Of a stretch of DNA of 64,000 nt, positions 28,586-40,360 are shown piece by piece. The stretch's first letter is position 1; every line of letters starts with the position of its first letter. The DNA is taken from positions 1,926,001 through 1,990,000 of the forward strand of contig NZ_CP157874.1 in the NCBI RefSeq assembly GCF_040214835.1, written 5' to 3'. Position numbers and translations under genes: made by a program. This DNA is from Pseudomonas asiatica (lineage in GTDB: Bacteria; Pseudomonadota; Gammaproteobacteria; Pseudomonadales; Pseudomonadaceae). The notes under the pieces are model-generated. The model was not told where the DNA came from and made no database searches. It saw only the letters and a list, made by a program, of their open reading frames with translations.

Positions 28586-30274
28586 ATGGATGACATCTAT
28601 CGTGCGGCCGTGGACGCGGCTGCGATCTTTTCCGAAACCGACCTGCGAGGGACCATCACCTACGTCAACCAGCAGTTCTGCAGCATTTCGGGCTACAGCC
28701 GCGAGGAGCTGCTGGGCGCCAACCACCGCATCCTCAACTCCGGCCTGCACGAGCCGGAGTTCTTCGTCGGCATGTGGCGGGCGCTGGCCGCTGGCCGGGT
28801 GTGGAAGGGCGAGATCTGCAACCGCGCCAGGGACGGCTCGCTGTACTGGGTCGACAGCACCATGGTGCCGCTGGTCGACCCGCTCACCGGCGAGGTGCGC
28901 AAGTACGTGTCGATCCGTTTCGACGTCACCGAGAAGCGCCAGTTGCTGCATACCTTGCAGTGGCGTGTGGGCCATGACGTGCTCACCGGCCTGCCCAACC
29001 GCGCCTACCTTTCCGACCTGCTGAACCAGGCCCTGGCCTGCTCGCGGCGTGAAGACATTGCGCTGGCGGTGTGCATGCTCGACCTGGATGGCTTCAAGGC
29101 GGTCAACGACGGCTACGGGCATGCCATGGGCGACCTGCTGCTGGTCGAGGTGGCGCAGCGCCTGAAGCACATCCTGCGCGATGGCGACGCGGTGGCCCGG
29201 CTGTCGGGAGACGAATTCGTGCTGATCCTGCGCGACGTCGACGAAGACCGCCGGCTGCATGCGGCGCTGCGCCGGGTGCTGCGGGCACTGGCGGCGCCCT
29301 ATGTGGTACGCGAGCAGCGCCTGTCGCTGAGCGCCAGTATCGGCGTGACCCTGTACCCGCAGGACGACGAAGATGCCGACACCCTGGTGCGCCATGCCGA
29401 CCAGGCCATGTATGTGGCCAAGCAACGTGGGCGCAACCGCTATCACCTGTTCGATGTGTCCCAGGAGCAGGAACTGAAGGCTACCCACCAGACCGTGGCG
29501 CGGGTGCGCCGGGCCTTGCACAACGGCGAGCTGTGCCTGTATTACCAGCCCAAGGTCAACCTGCGCAGCGGCCAGGTGCTGGGTTTCGAGGGCTTGCTGC
29601 GCTGGCAGCGGCCAGGCCGCGGGCTGGTGCCGCCTGGTGATTTCCTGCCCGCGGTGGAGCAGACCGACCTGATCGTGGAAATCGGCGAGTGGGTGCTCGA
29701 CCAGGCGCTGAATCAGCTGCAGGCATGGCAGCGCCAGGGGTGGCCCTGGTCACTGAGCGTGAACATCGCCGCGCGGCATTTGCAGCGCAGCGACTTTGTC
29801 GAACGCCTGCAGCAGTTGCTGGCGGCGCACCCGGAGGTGGACCCGGCGCGGCTGGACCTGGAAATCGTCGAGTCGGTGGCCATCGACAACCTGCAGCATG
29901 TCAGCTGCTGTCTCGATGCCTGCCGCGCGCTGGGTGTGCGCTTCTCCCTGGACGACTTCGGCACTGGTTATTCGTCGCTGAGCTACCTGAAGCGCTTGCC
30001 GACCCAGACGATCAAGATCGACCAGTCGTTCGTGCGCGACATCCTGCATGACCAGGACGACCTGGCGCTGACCGGGGCGGTGATCGGCCTGGCGCGGGCA
30101 TTTGGCCGCGAGGTGATTGCCGAAGGGCTGGAGAGCGTCGAGCATGGGCGGGTGCTGATGGGGTTGGGCTGCGAGCTGGCACAGGGTTACTGCATCGCTC
30201 GGCCGATGCCGGCCAGTGCGGTGCAAGCCTGGGCGCTGGCCTATCGGCAGCCGGCGCAATGGCGCGACTCTTGA
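28586..30274 (+). CDS. PAS-GGDEF-EAL cyclic-di-GMP protein
   Basis: A 562-residue cytoplasmic protein with no membrane segment. Residues 1-125 form a PAS/PAC sensor (ITYVNQQFCSISGYSREELL; DGSLYWVDSTMVPLVD), residues 135-295 a GGDEF domain, and 310-555 an EAL domain. The GGDEF site reads RLSGDEFV, with Ser in the first position. The EAL motif reads GFEGLLRW, Gly in place of Ala, while catalytic residues (Glu of ExL, VNIAARHL, EIVESVAID, LDDFGTGYSSLSYLKRLP, KIDQSFV, AEGLES) are kept. It may act mainly as a phosphodiesterase. The start at 28586 begins directly before the PAS domain; an upstream in-frame ATG (28496) is less likely. Confidence 0.87.
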   Translation: MDDIYRAAVDAAAIFSETDLRGTITYVNQQFCSISGYSREELLGANHRILNSGLHEPEFFVGMWRALAAGRVWKGEICNRARDGSLYWVDSTMVPLVDPLTGEVRKYVSIRFDVTEKRQLLHTLQWRVGHDVLTGLPNRAYLSDLLNQALACSRREDIALAVCMLDLDGFKAVNDGYGHAMGDLLLVEVAQRLKHILRDGDAVARLSGDEFVLILRDVDEDRRLHAALRRVLRALAAPYVVREQRLSLSASIGVTLYPQDDEDADTLVRHADQAMYVAKQRGRNRYHLFDVSQEQELKATHQTVARVRRALHNGELCLYYQPKVNLRSGQVLGFEGLLRWQRPGRGLVPPGDFLPAVEQTDLIVEIGEWVLDQALNQLQAWQRQGWPWSLSVNIAARHLQRSDFVERLQQLLAAHPEVDPARLDLEIVESVAIDNLQHVSCCLDACRALGVRFSLDDFGTGYSSLSYLKRLPTQTIKIDQSFVRDILHDQDDLALTGAVIGLARAFGREVIAEGLESVEHGRVLMGLGCELAQGYCIARPMPASAVQAWALAYRQPAQWRDS

Positions 30275-30281
30275 TAGCGCG

Positions 30282-30761
30282 TCAGCGAGCCATTGGCTTG
30301 ACCTCGGCCAGTACCGGGTGCGCGACCAGCTTGTCGATGTGCAGGGTGTCGTCGTTCATCCAGCTTTCGCTGAGCAGCCGGTAGTGTTCCATGTCGCGGC
30401 AGCGCAGGCGCAGGCTGTAGTCGAAGTGGCCGCTGATCAGTTGGCACTCGTGCACTTCCGGGCAGTTGCGCAGGGTGGCTTCGAAGGCCTTCTGCGCGGC
30501 CCGCCCGCTTTGGTTGGACAGGGCGACCAGCACCAGCAGCGACACCCCGGGCGCCACCTTCTGCAGGTCGATGATCGCCCCGTAGCCGCGGATCACGCCA
30601 CGGCGCTCCAGCTTGCGTACACGCTCCAGGCAGGGGCGCGGGGTGAGGTGGACGAGACTGGAGAGCTTCTCGAAGGTGATGCGGCCGTCATGGCGCAGGA
30701 TGTCGATGATCGCTTCGTCGATGCGGTCGAGGGGGTGGGCGTTGGCGTCCTTGGTGTCCAT
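30282..30761 (-). CDS. Lrp/AsnC-family regulator
   Basis: A 159-residue feast/famine regulator. Residues 10-70 hold the DNA-binding helix-turn-helix (LDRIDEAIIDILRHDGRITF, then LVHLTPRPCLERVRKLERRG), and residues 75-150 the RAM ligand-binding domain (VSLLVLVALSN, CQLISGHFDYSLRLRCRDME). Start ATG 30761 is chosen since the upstream residues come from a REP. It lies behind ornithine cyclodeaminase on the same strand with a REP pair between, so it probably responds to ornithine, arginine or proline. Confidence 0.88.
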   Translation of the reverse strand: MDTKDANAHPLDRIDEAIIDILRHDGRITFEKLSSLVHLTPRPCLERVRKLERRGVIRGYGAIIDLQKVAPGVSLLVLVALSNQSGRAAQKAFEATLRNCPEVHECQLISGHFDYSLRLRCRDMEHYRLLSESWMNDDTLHIDKLVAHPVLAEVKPMAR

Positions 30762-30810
30762 GCGCTTGGGCTTCGTTCGGAAGAGGGCATGGGACAGGTT
30801 AGGCGGTAAA

Positions 30811-30915
30811 GGGGGCCGCTGCGCGGCCCATCGCGACACAAGGCCGCTCCTACAAGGGATACGCGGTCCTTGTGTAGGAGCGGCCTTGTGTCGCGATGGG
30901 CTGCGCAGCAGCTCC
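30811..30915. repeat. REP pair, GCGGCCTTGTGTCGCGA family, reverse arrangement
   Basis: TCGCGACACAAGGCCGCTCC arm followed by TGTAGGAGCGGCCTTGTGTC, hairpins outward, as at 20422. It lies between the ornithine cyclodeaminase and Lrp genes. Confidence 0.85.
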
Positions 30916-30923
30916 AGGATCCA

Positions 30924-31988
30924 TCAGGCGCAGACAGAACCAGCCTTGGCCACCGCCCGCAACTCCACCACCCGCGGCTGCAACAACCCATACAAATCCT
31001 TCGGATCTTCCAGCACCGGCACCAGCCCGATATCCGTGCCGATACCCAGCGCCTGCGCCGTATCCAGCACATAGCGCAAGGCCGAATAATCCTCCAAGGC
31101 AAACCCCACCGAGTCGAACAGCGTCACCTGTTCGGCGCGCTCACGCCCCTTGGCTTCCCCGGCAACCACGCGCCAGAATTCGGTCACTGGCGAGTCCGCC
31201 GGCATCTGCTGGATCTCGCCTTCCACCCGGCTCTGCGGCTCGTACTCGACGATCACCCGGGCCCGCTCGACAATCGCCCGGTGCAGCTCGGTCTTGCCTG
31301 GGCAGTCACCGCCCACGGCGTTCAGGTGCATGCCCGGCTCGATCATCTCCGGGGTGAGGATGGTGGCGCAGGCCTTGTCGGCGGTCACCGTGGTGACGAT
31401 ATCGGCCCCGCGTACCGCTTCGGCCACGGAGCTGGCGATGCTCAGCTTGAGGCCGGGTCGGTTGGCCAGGTTGGCGACCAATTTGGCCGAGGCGGCCGGG
31501 TCGATGTCGTACAGGCGGATTTCATCGATGCCCAGCAGGGCATTGAAGGCGATGGCCTGGAACTCGCTTTGCGAGCCATTGCCGATCAACGCCATGCTGC
31601 GGCTGTCTTCGCGCGCCAGGTAGCGGGCGGCCAGGGCCGAGGTGGCCGCAGTGCGGATGGCGGTGGTCAGGGTCATTTCGCTAAGCAGCAACGGTGCACC
31701 GGTATCGACGCTCGCCAGGGCGCCGAAGGCCATCACTGTGGGCAGGCCATGGCGAGTGTTCTTCGGATGGCCGTTGACGTACTTGAAGGCGTAGCGGCTG
31801 GCGTCCGAGATTGGCATCAGCTCGATCACGCCGTCCGCTGAATGGTTGGCCACCCGGGCGCATTTTTCGAAGGCGGGCCAGCGCAGGTAGTCCTGACGGA
31901 TGTACTCGGCCATTTCCAGCAGGCACGTGGGCAGGCCTTTGCGGTTGACCAGGCGGGCCAAGTCTTGCACATCGATATAGCGGGTCAT
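30924..31988 (-). CDS. ocd: Ornithine cyclodeaminase
   Basis: A 354-residue enzyme of the ornithine cyclodeaminase/mu-crystallin family, which turns L-ornithine into L-proline and ammonia using bound NAD+. The nucleotide fold shows ALIGNGSQSEFQAIAF near residue 138. Active-site residues of the characterised P. putida enzyme are visible: Lys in RYAFKYVNGHPKN near 69, Arg in TTAIRTAATSALAARY near 112, and Asp in NAVGGDCPGKTEL near 228. The ATG at 31988 lies downstream of GGAGACC. The following Lrp gene probably regulates it. It gives a one-step route from arginine breakdown to proline. Confidence 0.92.
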   Translation of the reverse strand: MTRYIDVQDLARLVNRKGLPTCLLEMAEYIRQDYLRWPAFEKCARVANHSADGVIELMPISDASRYAFKYVNGHPKNTRHGLPTVMAFGALASVDTGAPLLLSEMTLTTAIRTAATSALAARYLAREDSRSMALIGNGSQSEFQAIAFNALLGIDEIRLYDIDPAASAKLVANLANRPGLKLSIASSVAEAVRGADIVTTVTADKACATILTPEMIEPGMHLNAVGGDCPGKTELHRAIVERARVIVEYEPQSRVEGEIQQMPADSPVTEFWRVVAGEAKGRERAEQVTLFDSVGFALEDYSALRYVLDTAQALGIGTDIGLVPVLEDPKDLYGLLQPRVVELRAVAKAGSVCA

Positions 31989-32137
31989 GAGGGGTCTCCC
32001 TGCGGTCGACGCTTCCAGAGTGGGCTCTGGTTTCATTGTGCGGCGGGTGGGGAGGTAAAGCTGGCTGTAATGGGCTGTGGCGGCAGCGGCTTTGGCTGAT
32101 TTCGCTGCGCTGGCAGCCGAATCGGCTGTGGCTGCCT

Positions 32138-32425
32138 GGCCCGGCCCTATCGCCGGCAAGCCGGCTCCCACAGGGATATCACAGGCCTTGAGAGCGGCGC
32201 TGTAGGAGATAGCCCAGCCCTTTGGGCCGTGCTGTCGCACAGATAACTGAATTCGCGAGCGATCCTCGTACCCTGTGGGAGCGGCTTTAGCCGCGAAGAA
32301 TCCAACGCGGTGCATGGCACCGGCTGCGCCGGTGTTCGCGGCTAAAGCCGCTCCCACAGGGTCCCTGCTAACTCAATGACTTATGTGCAGTTCTATGAGA
32401 GCTGGCTTGCCGGCGATGAGGCCCG
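32138..32425. repeat. Composite REP cluster, apparently nested
   Basis: Outer arms TATCGCCGGCAAGCCGGCTC (about 32149) and AGCTGGCTTGCCGGCGAT (about 32400) face each other like one REP pair. Between them lies a complete different pair, CCTGTGGGAGCGGCTTTAGC plus CGCGAA (32271) and its inverse (32336-32361). The left arm is followed by the spacer GATATCACAGGCCTTGA also seen at 24018. The gap 31989-32440 contains only this cluster and the promoter region of ocd. Confidence 0.8.
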
Positions 32426-32440
32426 CACAGGCAAAGGCAA

Positions 32441-34216
32441 TCATCGCTCACGCAGCCGCTTGTACAGCGTGGTGCGGCTGATCCCAAGCCCGCGCGCCAC
32501 CGCCGACAGGTTGCCGTTGGCTTGCTCCACCAGCGCGTGCAGGTCCGCTTCCTCAGTGGCAAGCAGCACGGGGGCCTGCAACTCGGCCAGAAATCCTGCA
32601 GGCAGGTGCTCGACGCCAACCGGCCCATTACCCGCCAAGGCCAGCGCCACCTGCAGCACACTCACCAGTTCACGCATATTCCCCGGCCAGGGGTGCTGAT
32701 CGAGCAGTTCGATAATGGCCGCAGGCAGCCGCGCAGGCTGCCCGGGGTCGCGGTAGCGCGCATGCACCTGCTCGATCAGCTGCCGGCGATCACTGCGCTC
32801 GCGCAGCGGCGGCAACACCACCGCCAGCCCGGCGATGCGGTAATACAGGTCCTGGCGAAAGCGCCCGGCGCGCACTTCTTCGGCCAGGTCGCGGTTGCTC
32901 GCCGACACCACGCGGATATCCACCGCCACCGGTTCGCCGCTGCCCAATGGCTGGATGCTGCGCGTCTGCAGCACGCGCAGCAGTCGGGCCTGGGTGGGCA
33001 GCGGCATGTCGCCGATTTCGTCGAGGAACAGGATGCCGTGGTGGGCCTTGCGGATCAGGCCCGGGTTGCCCTTCTGGTGGGCGCCGGTGAACGCGCCCTT
33101 GTCGTAGCCGAACAGTTCCGACTCCACCAGCTCTGCCGGGATCGCCGCACAGTTGACGGCAATCAGCGGCTGGCTGGCGCGGCTGCTGGCCCGGTGCAGG
33201 GTATCGACGAATACCTCCTTGCCTACGCCGGTTTCCCCCTGCACCAGCACCGGGATGTCCTTTTCCAGCAGCAGGCCGGCCTGCGCCAGGGCCTTCTCCA
33301 GGCGTGGTTCGGCGCTACTGGCGGCGGGGCGGCCGGGGGCCTCACGCGGTGGCTGCCACTGGCAATGAAAGCGGTTGCGCCCGGTGGCTTGCAGGGCGAA
33401 GGGCTGTTGCCGGGGATGGCTGAGCAGCTGTTGCAGGGGCAACTGGAACAGTTGCGCGATGTTCTGCTGCAGCGGGTTGCCCCCGAGCAGGGTGTCGGCC
33501 CGGTGATTGGCGGCCAGCACCTGCCCGTGCTGATCGAACACCAGCAGGCCGGCCCAGGGGCTGTCGAGGTTGTCGGAGGCGCTGTTGAAGATCAGTTGCG
33601 CGTGCTGGTCGGCATGCTTGGCGAGGATCAGGCGGTTCTCCAGGCTCTGGCCCATCATGCGTACCAGGCCCAGGGTCTGGCTGGCGGGCAGGTAGCCGTC
33701 GCTGGCCACATCGAGCACCCCGACCAGCTGCCGCTCGGCGTCGAACAGCGGCGCGGCGGCGCTGGACATATAGCGGTTCTGGCGCAGGAAGTGCTCGTCC
33801 TGGCCCACGTGAATCGCCTCGGCGCAGACCAGCGCGGTGCCCAGCGCATTGGTGCCGACACCGCGCTCGTGCCAGTGGGCACCGGCGCTGAAACCATGCT
33901 GCTGGCGCGGCTCGATGAACCGCCGCGAGCCCCAGCTGTCGAGCAGGCAGCCGCTGGCATCGGCCAGCATCACCAGGTAGCTGGCATTGCCCAGCAGGTG
34001 CGCATATTGCGGCAGCACCGCTTCGCGGGTCAGGTGCAGCAGGGCCTGGCGCTGCTCCAGCAGGGCGTTCAGCTCGGCGCGGGTCAGGCAGTCGAAGTCC
34101 GGGGCGTGCTGGGGTTGCAGGCCGTGGTCGCGGCAGCGGGCCCAGGAGGCCTGGATCAGTTGGGCATGGGTCGAAGCGGATGCGGCCATGGGCCTGTCCT
34201 GTGTGATTGTTGTCAT
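32441..34216 (-). CDS. Sigma-54-dependent activator, AcoR type
   Basis: A 591-residue enhancer-binding protein. The N-terminal sensor (about 70-205) is GAF-like; WHERGVGTNALGTAL at 115-129 is the hallmark of AcoR-type regulators that sense small alcohols, ketones or similar metabolites directly. A second small sensor region follows (about 215-260). The AAA+ domain has Walker A GETGVGKE (327-334), the sigma-54 contact loop GAFTGA (375-380) and Walker B GILFLDEIGD (394-403). A Fis-type helix-turn-helix ends the protein (NLSAVARGLGISRTTLYKRL). It is divergent from the ABC operon, which has a -24/-12 promoter, so it should activate that operon. Confidence 0.92.
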   Translation of the reverse strand: MTTITQDRPMAASASTHAQLIQASWARCRDHGLQPQHAPDFDCLTRAELNALLEQRQALLHLTREAVLPQYAHLLGNASYLVMLADASGCLLDSWGSRRFIEPRQQHGFSAGAHWHERGVGTNALGTALVCAEAIHVGQDEHFLRQNRYMSSAAAPLFDAERQLVGVLDVASDGYLPASQTLGLVRMMGQSLENRLILAKHADQHAQLIFNSASDNLDSPWAGLLVFDQHGQVLAANHRADTLLGGNPLQQNIAQLFQLPLQQLLSHPRQQPFALQATGRNRFHCQWQPPREAPGRPAASSAEPRLEKALAQAGLLLEKDIPVLVQGETGVGKEVFVDTLHRASSRASQPLIAVNCAAIPAELVESELFGYDKGAFTGAHQKGNPGLIRKAHHGILFLDEIGDMPLPTQARLLRVLQTRSIQPLGSGEPVAVDIRVVSASNRDLAEEVRAGRFRQDLYYRIAGLAVVLPPLRERSDRRQLIEQVHARYRDPGQPARLPAAIIELLDQHPWPGNMRELVSVLQVALALAGNGPVGVEHLPAGFLAELQAPVLLATEEADLHALVEQANGNLSAVARGLGISRTTLYKRLRER

Positions 34217-34228
34217 GGGGCCGACCGC

Positions 34229-34306
34229 TGTTCAGTGTCGTGCACGGTTGTTCAATGTCAAACCGGCAAGTGTTCAGTTGTTCAGTGCTTGTGTTCACTT
34301 GTGAAC
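34229..34306. promoter_or_regulatory. Cluster of five TGTTCA repeats, likely enhancer
   Basis: TGTTCA starts at 34229, 34249, 34271, 34279 and 34292. The last is part of the inverted repeat GTTCAC-TT-GTGAAC (34293-34306). It lies 56-133 bp upstream of the -24 element, the right distance for the upstream activator sequence of the divergent regulator. Confidence 0.6.
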
Positions 34307-34361
34307 CTGCGATTGGCCGGTGTTGCCAGCAAGGCCCCGGGCCAGACGGTCGCGGCGCAAC

Positions 34362-34377
34362 TGGCACGAAACTGGCT
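34362..34377 (+). promoter_or_regulatory. Sigma-54 (-24/-12) promoter of the ABC operon
   Basis: TGGCACG-AAAC-TGGCT, against consensus TGGCACG-N4-TTGCW: the full -24 block, and one mismatch in the -12 block with the essential GC in place. Start of transcription would be about 34388, 26 bp before the first ATG. Confidence 0.75.
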
Positions 34378-34413
34378 GTGCCCGGCAGACAAAAACCACA
34401 AGAAGGCCACGCC

Positions 34414-35507
34414 ATGTCCCTGGTGCTGGAACAGGTCAGCCGCAGCGTCGACAACCAGGCCTGGATCGTCGATGCCTCACTGCGTTTCGAACCCGGCTCG
34501 TTCAACGTGCTGCTGGGCCGCACCCTGGCCGGCAAGACCAGCCTGATGCGCCTGATGGCCGGGCTCGATCGCCCGAACCGGGGGCGGGTGCTGATGGATG
34601 GCCAGGACGTGACTGGCGTGCCGGTGCGCCAGCGCAATGTGTCGATGGTGTATCAGCAGTTCATCAATTACCCGACCCTCAGCGTGTACGAGAACATTGC
34701 GTCACCGCTGCGCCAGGCACGCATGGCCGAGCCCCAGATTCGCCGACGGGTGCAGGAAACCGCCGAAATGCTGCGCATCGAAGCCTACCTGCAGCGCCTG
34801 CCGCTGGAGCTGTCCGGTGGCCAACAGCAACGCACGGCAATGGCCCGGGCGCTGGTCAAGGATGCCTCGCTGATCCTGTTCGACGAGCCACTGGTCAACC
34901 TCGACTACAAACTGCGCGAGGGCCTGCGCCAGGAACTGCGCGAACTGTTCGCGGCACGCCACTGCATTGCCGTGTATGCCACCACCGAGCCCAACGAGGC
35001 GCTGGCTCTGGGCGGTACCACCACCCTGGTGCATGAGGGCCGTATCGTCCAGAGCGGGCCTACCGCCGAGGTCTACCAGCGCCCGGGCAGCGTGCTGGCT
35101 GCCGAGCTGTTTTCCGAGCCGCCGATCAACCTGGTGCCTGGCCATATCAGCGGCAACGACGTGAGCCTGGCCCATGCCGTGCACTTTGCCCGCAATGCCG
35201 ACTTGCAGCCGCTTGCCGAGGGTGACTACCGCTTTGGCGTGCGGCCCAGCCACATCAGCCTGGTGCCGGCCCACGACGACGACCTGGAATTGTCGGTGCT
35301 GGTGGAACTGGCCGAGATCAGTGGTTCAGAGACCTTCCTGCATGTACGCAACGAACACTGGCGCATGATCCTGCACCTGCCAGGGGTGCACGAATACCAG
35401 GTGGACACGCCGATCCGCGTGTTCATCCCCACACACAAGCTGTTCGTGTTCGACAGCGCCGGGGCGCTGGTGCAGGCCCCTGGGCTGCGCCAGGCAAGGA
35501 GAGGGTG

Positions 35508-35508
<1 letters not shown>
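34414..35508 (+). CDS. ABC transporter ATPase, GlpS-like, degenerate H-loop
   Basis: A 364-residue ATPase of the CUT1/MalK group with C-terminal TOBE-like domain. Walker A is GRTLAGKT (35-42), the signature LSGGQQQR (133-140) is canonical, and Walker B is LILFDEPL with the catalytic Glu. The switch region reads YATTEPNEAL where relatives have THDQxEAL, so the H-loop His is Thr191. It is the first gene of a six-gene operon matching the order of rhizobial glpSTPQUV (glycerol uptake). It should pair with the next ATPase. ATG 34414 follows AAGAAGG. The substrate in Pseudomonas is unproven; polyol or glycerol-like compounds are likely. Confidence 0.85.
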
Positions 35509-37477
<1,969 letters not shown>

Positions 37478-37480
37478 TCC

Positions 37481-38281
<801 letters not shown>

Positions 38282-38293
38282 GGAGGGCAAGGC

Positions 38294-38566
38294 ATGGAGT
38301 GGATGGCCTGGACCTTGCCGACGGCGCTGTTCTTCGCCGCCGTTGGCGTGCTGCTGCTGGGCATGACCCTGCTCGAACTGCGCCGCCCCTGCGTGGAGCG
38401 ACGCGGCTTCCTGCCGCTGGTCACCAGCCGTGGCGACCGCTTGTTCATCGGCCTGCTGGCCAGCGCCTACCTGCATTTGCTGGTGGTTGGCGTCAGCGAG
38501 TGGCCATTGTGGGTGGCCTCGCTGCTGTCGCTGGCGTGGCTGGTGGTGGTGCTGCGCTGGGGCTGA
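38294..38566 (+). CDS. Small membrane protein, DUF2160/GlpU-like
   Basis: A 90-residue protein with two or three hydrophobic segments (about 5-27, 48-66, 68-88) and a basic loop RRPCVERRGFLPLVTSRGDR. Small proteins of this kind (DUF2160) lie at this exact position, between the second permease and the binding protein, in rhizobial glp transport operons, where the gene is called glpU. Its function is unknown. GAGGAGGG lies shortly upstream of the ATG at 38294. Confidence 0.82.
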   Translation: MEWMAWTLPTALFFAAVGVLLLGMTLLELRRPCVERRGFLPLVTSRGDRLFIGLLASAYLHLLVVGVSEWPLWVASLLSLAWLVVVLRWG

Positions 38567-38605
38567 GCGAGCGGCCCTGTGGGATAACTGAAACGGGAGA
38601 TCACA

Positions 38606-40345
38606 ATGTTCGACAACAAGTACAACAGGCGACATTTGACCCTGGCCGCGTTGCTGGTACTGGCCAGCGTGCAGGGCACAGCCTGGGCCGACCAGTACGA
38701 GGATGCGGCAAGGAAGTGGCTCGGCAGTGAGTTCAAGCCTTCGACCCTTACCCCTGAACAGCAGCTGGCCGAGTTGAAGTGGTTCATCAAGGCTGCCGAG
38801 CCGTTCCGCGGCATGAAGATCAACGTGGTGTCGGAAACCATCACCACCCATGAATACGAGTCCAAGGTGCTGGCCAAGGCCTTCAGCGAGATCACCGGTA
38901 TACAGCTGACCCACGACCTGTTGCAGGAAGGCGACGTGGTGGAAAAGCTGCAGACACAGATGCAGTCGGACAAGAACATCTATGACGGCTGGGTCAACGA
39001 CTCCGACCTGATCGGTACGCACTTTCGCTACGGCAAGGTGGAATCGATCACCGACCTGATGGCCAACGAAGGCAAGGACTACACTTCGCCGACCCTGGAC
39101 CTGAAGGACTTCATCGGCATTTCCTTCACCACCGCGCCGGATGGCAAGGTCTACCAACTGCCCGACCAGCAGTTCGCCAACCTCTACTGGTTCCGTGCCG
39201 ACTGGTTCGAGCGGCCCGAGCTGAAGGCCAGGTTCAAGGAAAAATACGGCTACGAGCTGGGCGTACCGGTGAACTGGTCGGCCTACGAGGACATTGCCAG
39301 GTTCTTCAGCGAAGACGTCAAGGAGATCGACGGCAAACGCGTCTATGGCCACATGGACTACGGCAAGAAAGACCCGTCGCTGGGCTGGCGCTTCACCGAT
39401 GCCTGGTTCTCCATGGCGGGTGGCGGCGACAAAGGCCTGCCCAATGGTTTGCCGGTGGACGAATGGGGCATTCGCGTGGAGGACTGCCACCCGGTGGGGT
39501 CCAGCGTGACCCGTGGCGGCGACACCAACGGCCCGGCCGCCGTGTATGCCACGCAGAAGTACGTGGACTGGATGCGTGCCTATGCGCCCAAGGAAGCCCA
39601 GGGCATGACCTTCTCCGAAGCCGGCCCGGTGCCGGCACAGGGCAACATCGCCCAGCAGATCTTCTGGTACACCGCGTTTACCGCCGACATGACCAAGCCC
39701 GGTTTGCCGGTGGTGAACGCCGACGGCACGCCGAAGTGGCGTATGGCGCCTTCGCCGAAGGGGCCGTACTGGGAGGAGGGGATGAAGCTGGGCTACCAGG
39801 ACACCGGTTCGTGGACCTTCTTCAAGTCCACCCCCGAGAAGCAACGCCTGGCTGCGTGGCTGTACGCCCAGTTCGTCACCTCCAAGACCGTGTCGCTGAA
39901 AAAGACCATCGTCGGCCTCACGCCGATTCGCGAGTCGGACATCAATTCCCAGGCCATGACCGAACTGGCGCCCAAGTTGGGCGGGCTGGTGGAGTTCTAC
40001 CGCAGCCCGGCGCGGGTACAGTGGACACCGACCGGCACCAACGTGCCGGATTACCCGCGGTTGGCGCAGTTGTGGTGGAGCCACATCGCCGAAGTGGCCA
40101 GTGGCGAGAAGACCCCGCAGGAAGCGCTGGACGGCCTGGCCCGCGACCAGGACCGGATGATGGAGCGCTTGCAGCGGTCCAACGCCCAGGCCACCTGCGC
40201 ACCGAAGCTGAACCCGGAGAAGGACGCCCAGTACTGGTTCGACCAGCCCGGGGCGCCGAAACCGAAACTGGCCAACGAAAAGCCCAAGGGCGAGACGGTC
40301 AGCTACAACGAACTGCTGAAGTCGTGGGAGGCGGCGAGGAAGTGA
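38606..40345 (+). CDS. Periplasmic substrate-binding protein, GlpV-like
   Basis: A 579-residue extracytoplasmic solute-binding protein, longer than the usual 400-450, as in the GlpV group. A signal peptide ends near residue 28 (GTAWA-DQYEDAA). Conserved stretches include PFRGMKINVVSETITTHEYE near 70, KVYQLPDQQFANLYWFRADW near 180, GWRFTDAWFSMAGGGDKGLP near 265, and a Trp/Tyr-rich C-terminal half likely to line a polyol or sugar site. It closes the six-gene transporter operon. GGGAG precedes the ATG. The ligand is not determined. Confidence 0.87.
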   Translation: MFDNKYNRRHLTLAALLVLASVQGTAWADQYEDAARKWLGSEFKPSTLTPEQQLAELKWFIKAAEPFRGMKINVVSETITTHEYESKVLAKAFSEITGIQLTHDLLQEGDVVEKLQTQMQSDKNIYDGWVNDSDLIGTHFRYGKVESITDLMANEGKDYTSPTLDLKDFIGISFTTAPDGKVYQLPDQQFANLYWFRADWFERPELKARFKEKYGYELGVPVNWSAYEDIARFFSEDVKEIDGKRVYGHMDYGKKDPSLGWRFTDAWFSMAGGGDKGLPNGLPVDEWGIRVEDCHPVGSSVTRGGDTNGPAAVYATQKYVDWMRAYAPKEAQGMTFSEAGPVPAQGNIAQQIFWYTAFTADMTKPGLPVVNADGTPKWRMAPSPKGPYWEEGMKLGYQDTGSWTFFKSTPEKQRLAAWLYAQFVTSKTVSLKKTIVGLTPIRESDINSQAMTELAPKLGGLVEFYRSPARVQWTPTGTNVPDYPRLAQLWWSHIAEVASGEKTPQEALDGLARDQDRMMERLQRSNAQATCAPKLNPEKDAQYWFDQPGAPKPKLANEKPKGETVSYNELLKSWEAARK

Positions 40346-40360
40346 CCGGCTGAATACCGC

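Noticed and set aside
32138..32425. Insertion sequence or transposon remnant
   Set aside because: No transposase fragment or target duplication is visible; REP arms explain all of the symmetry.
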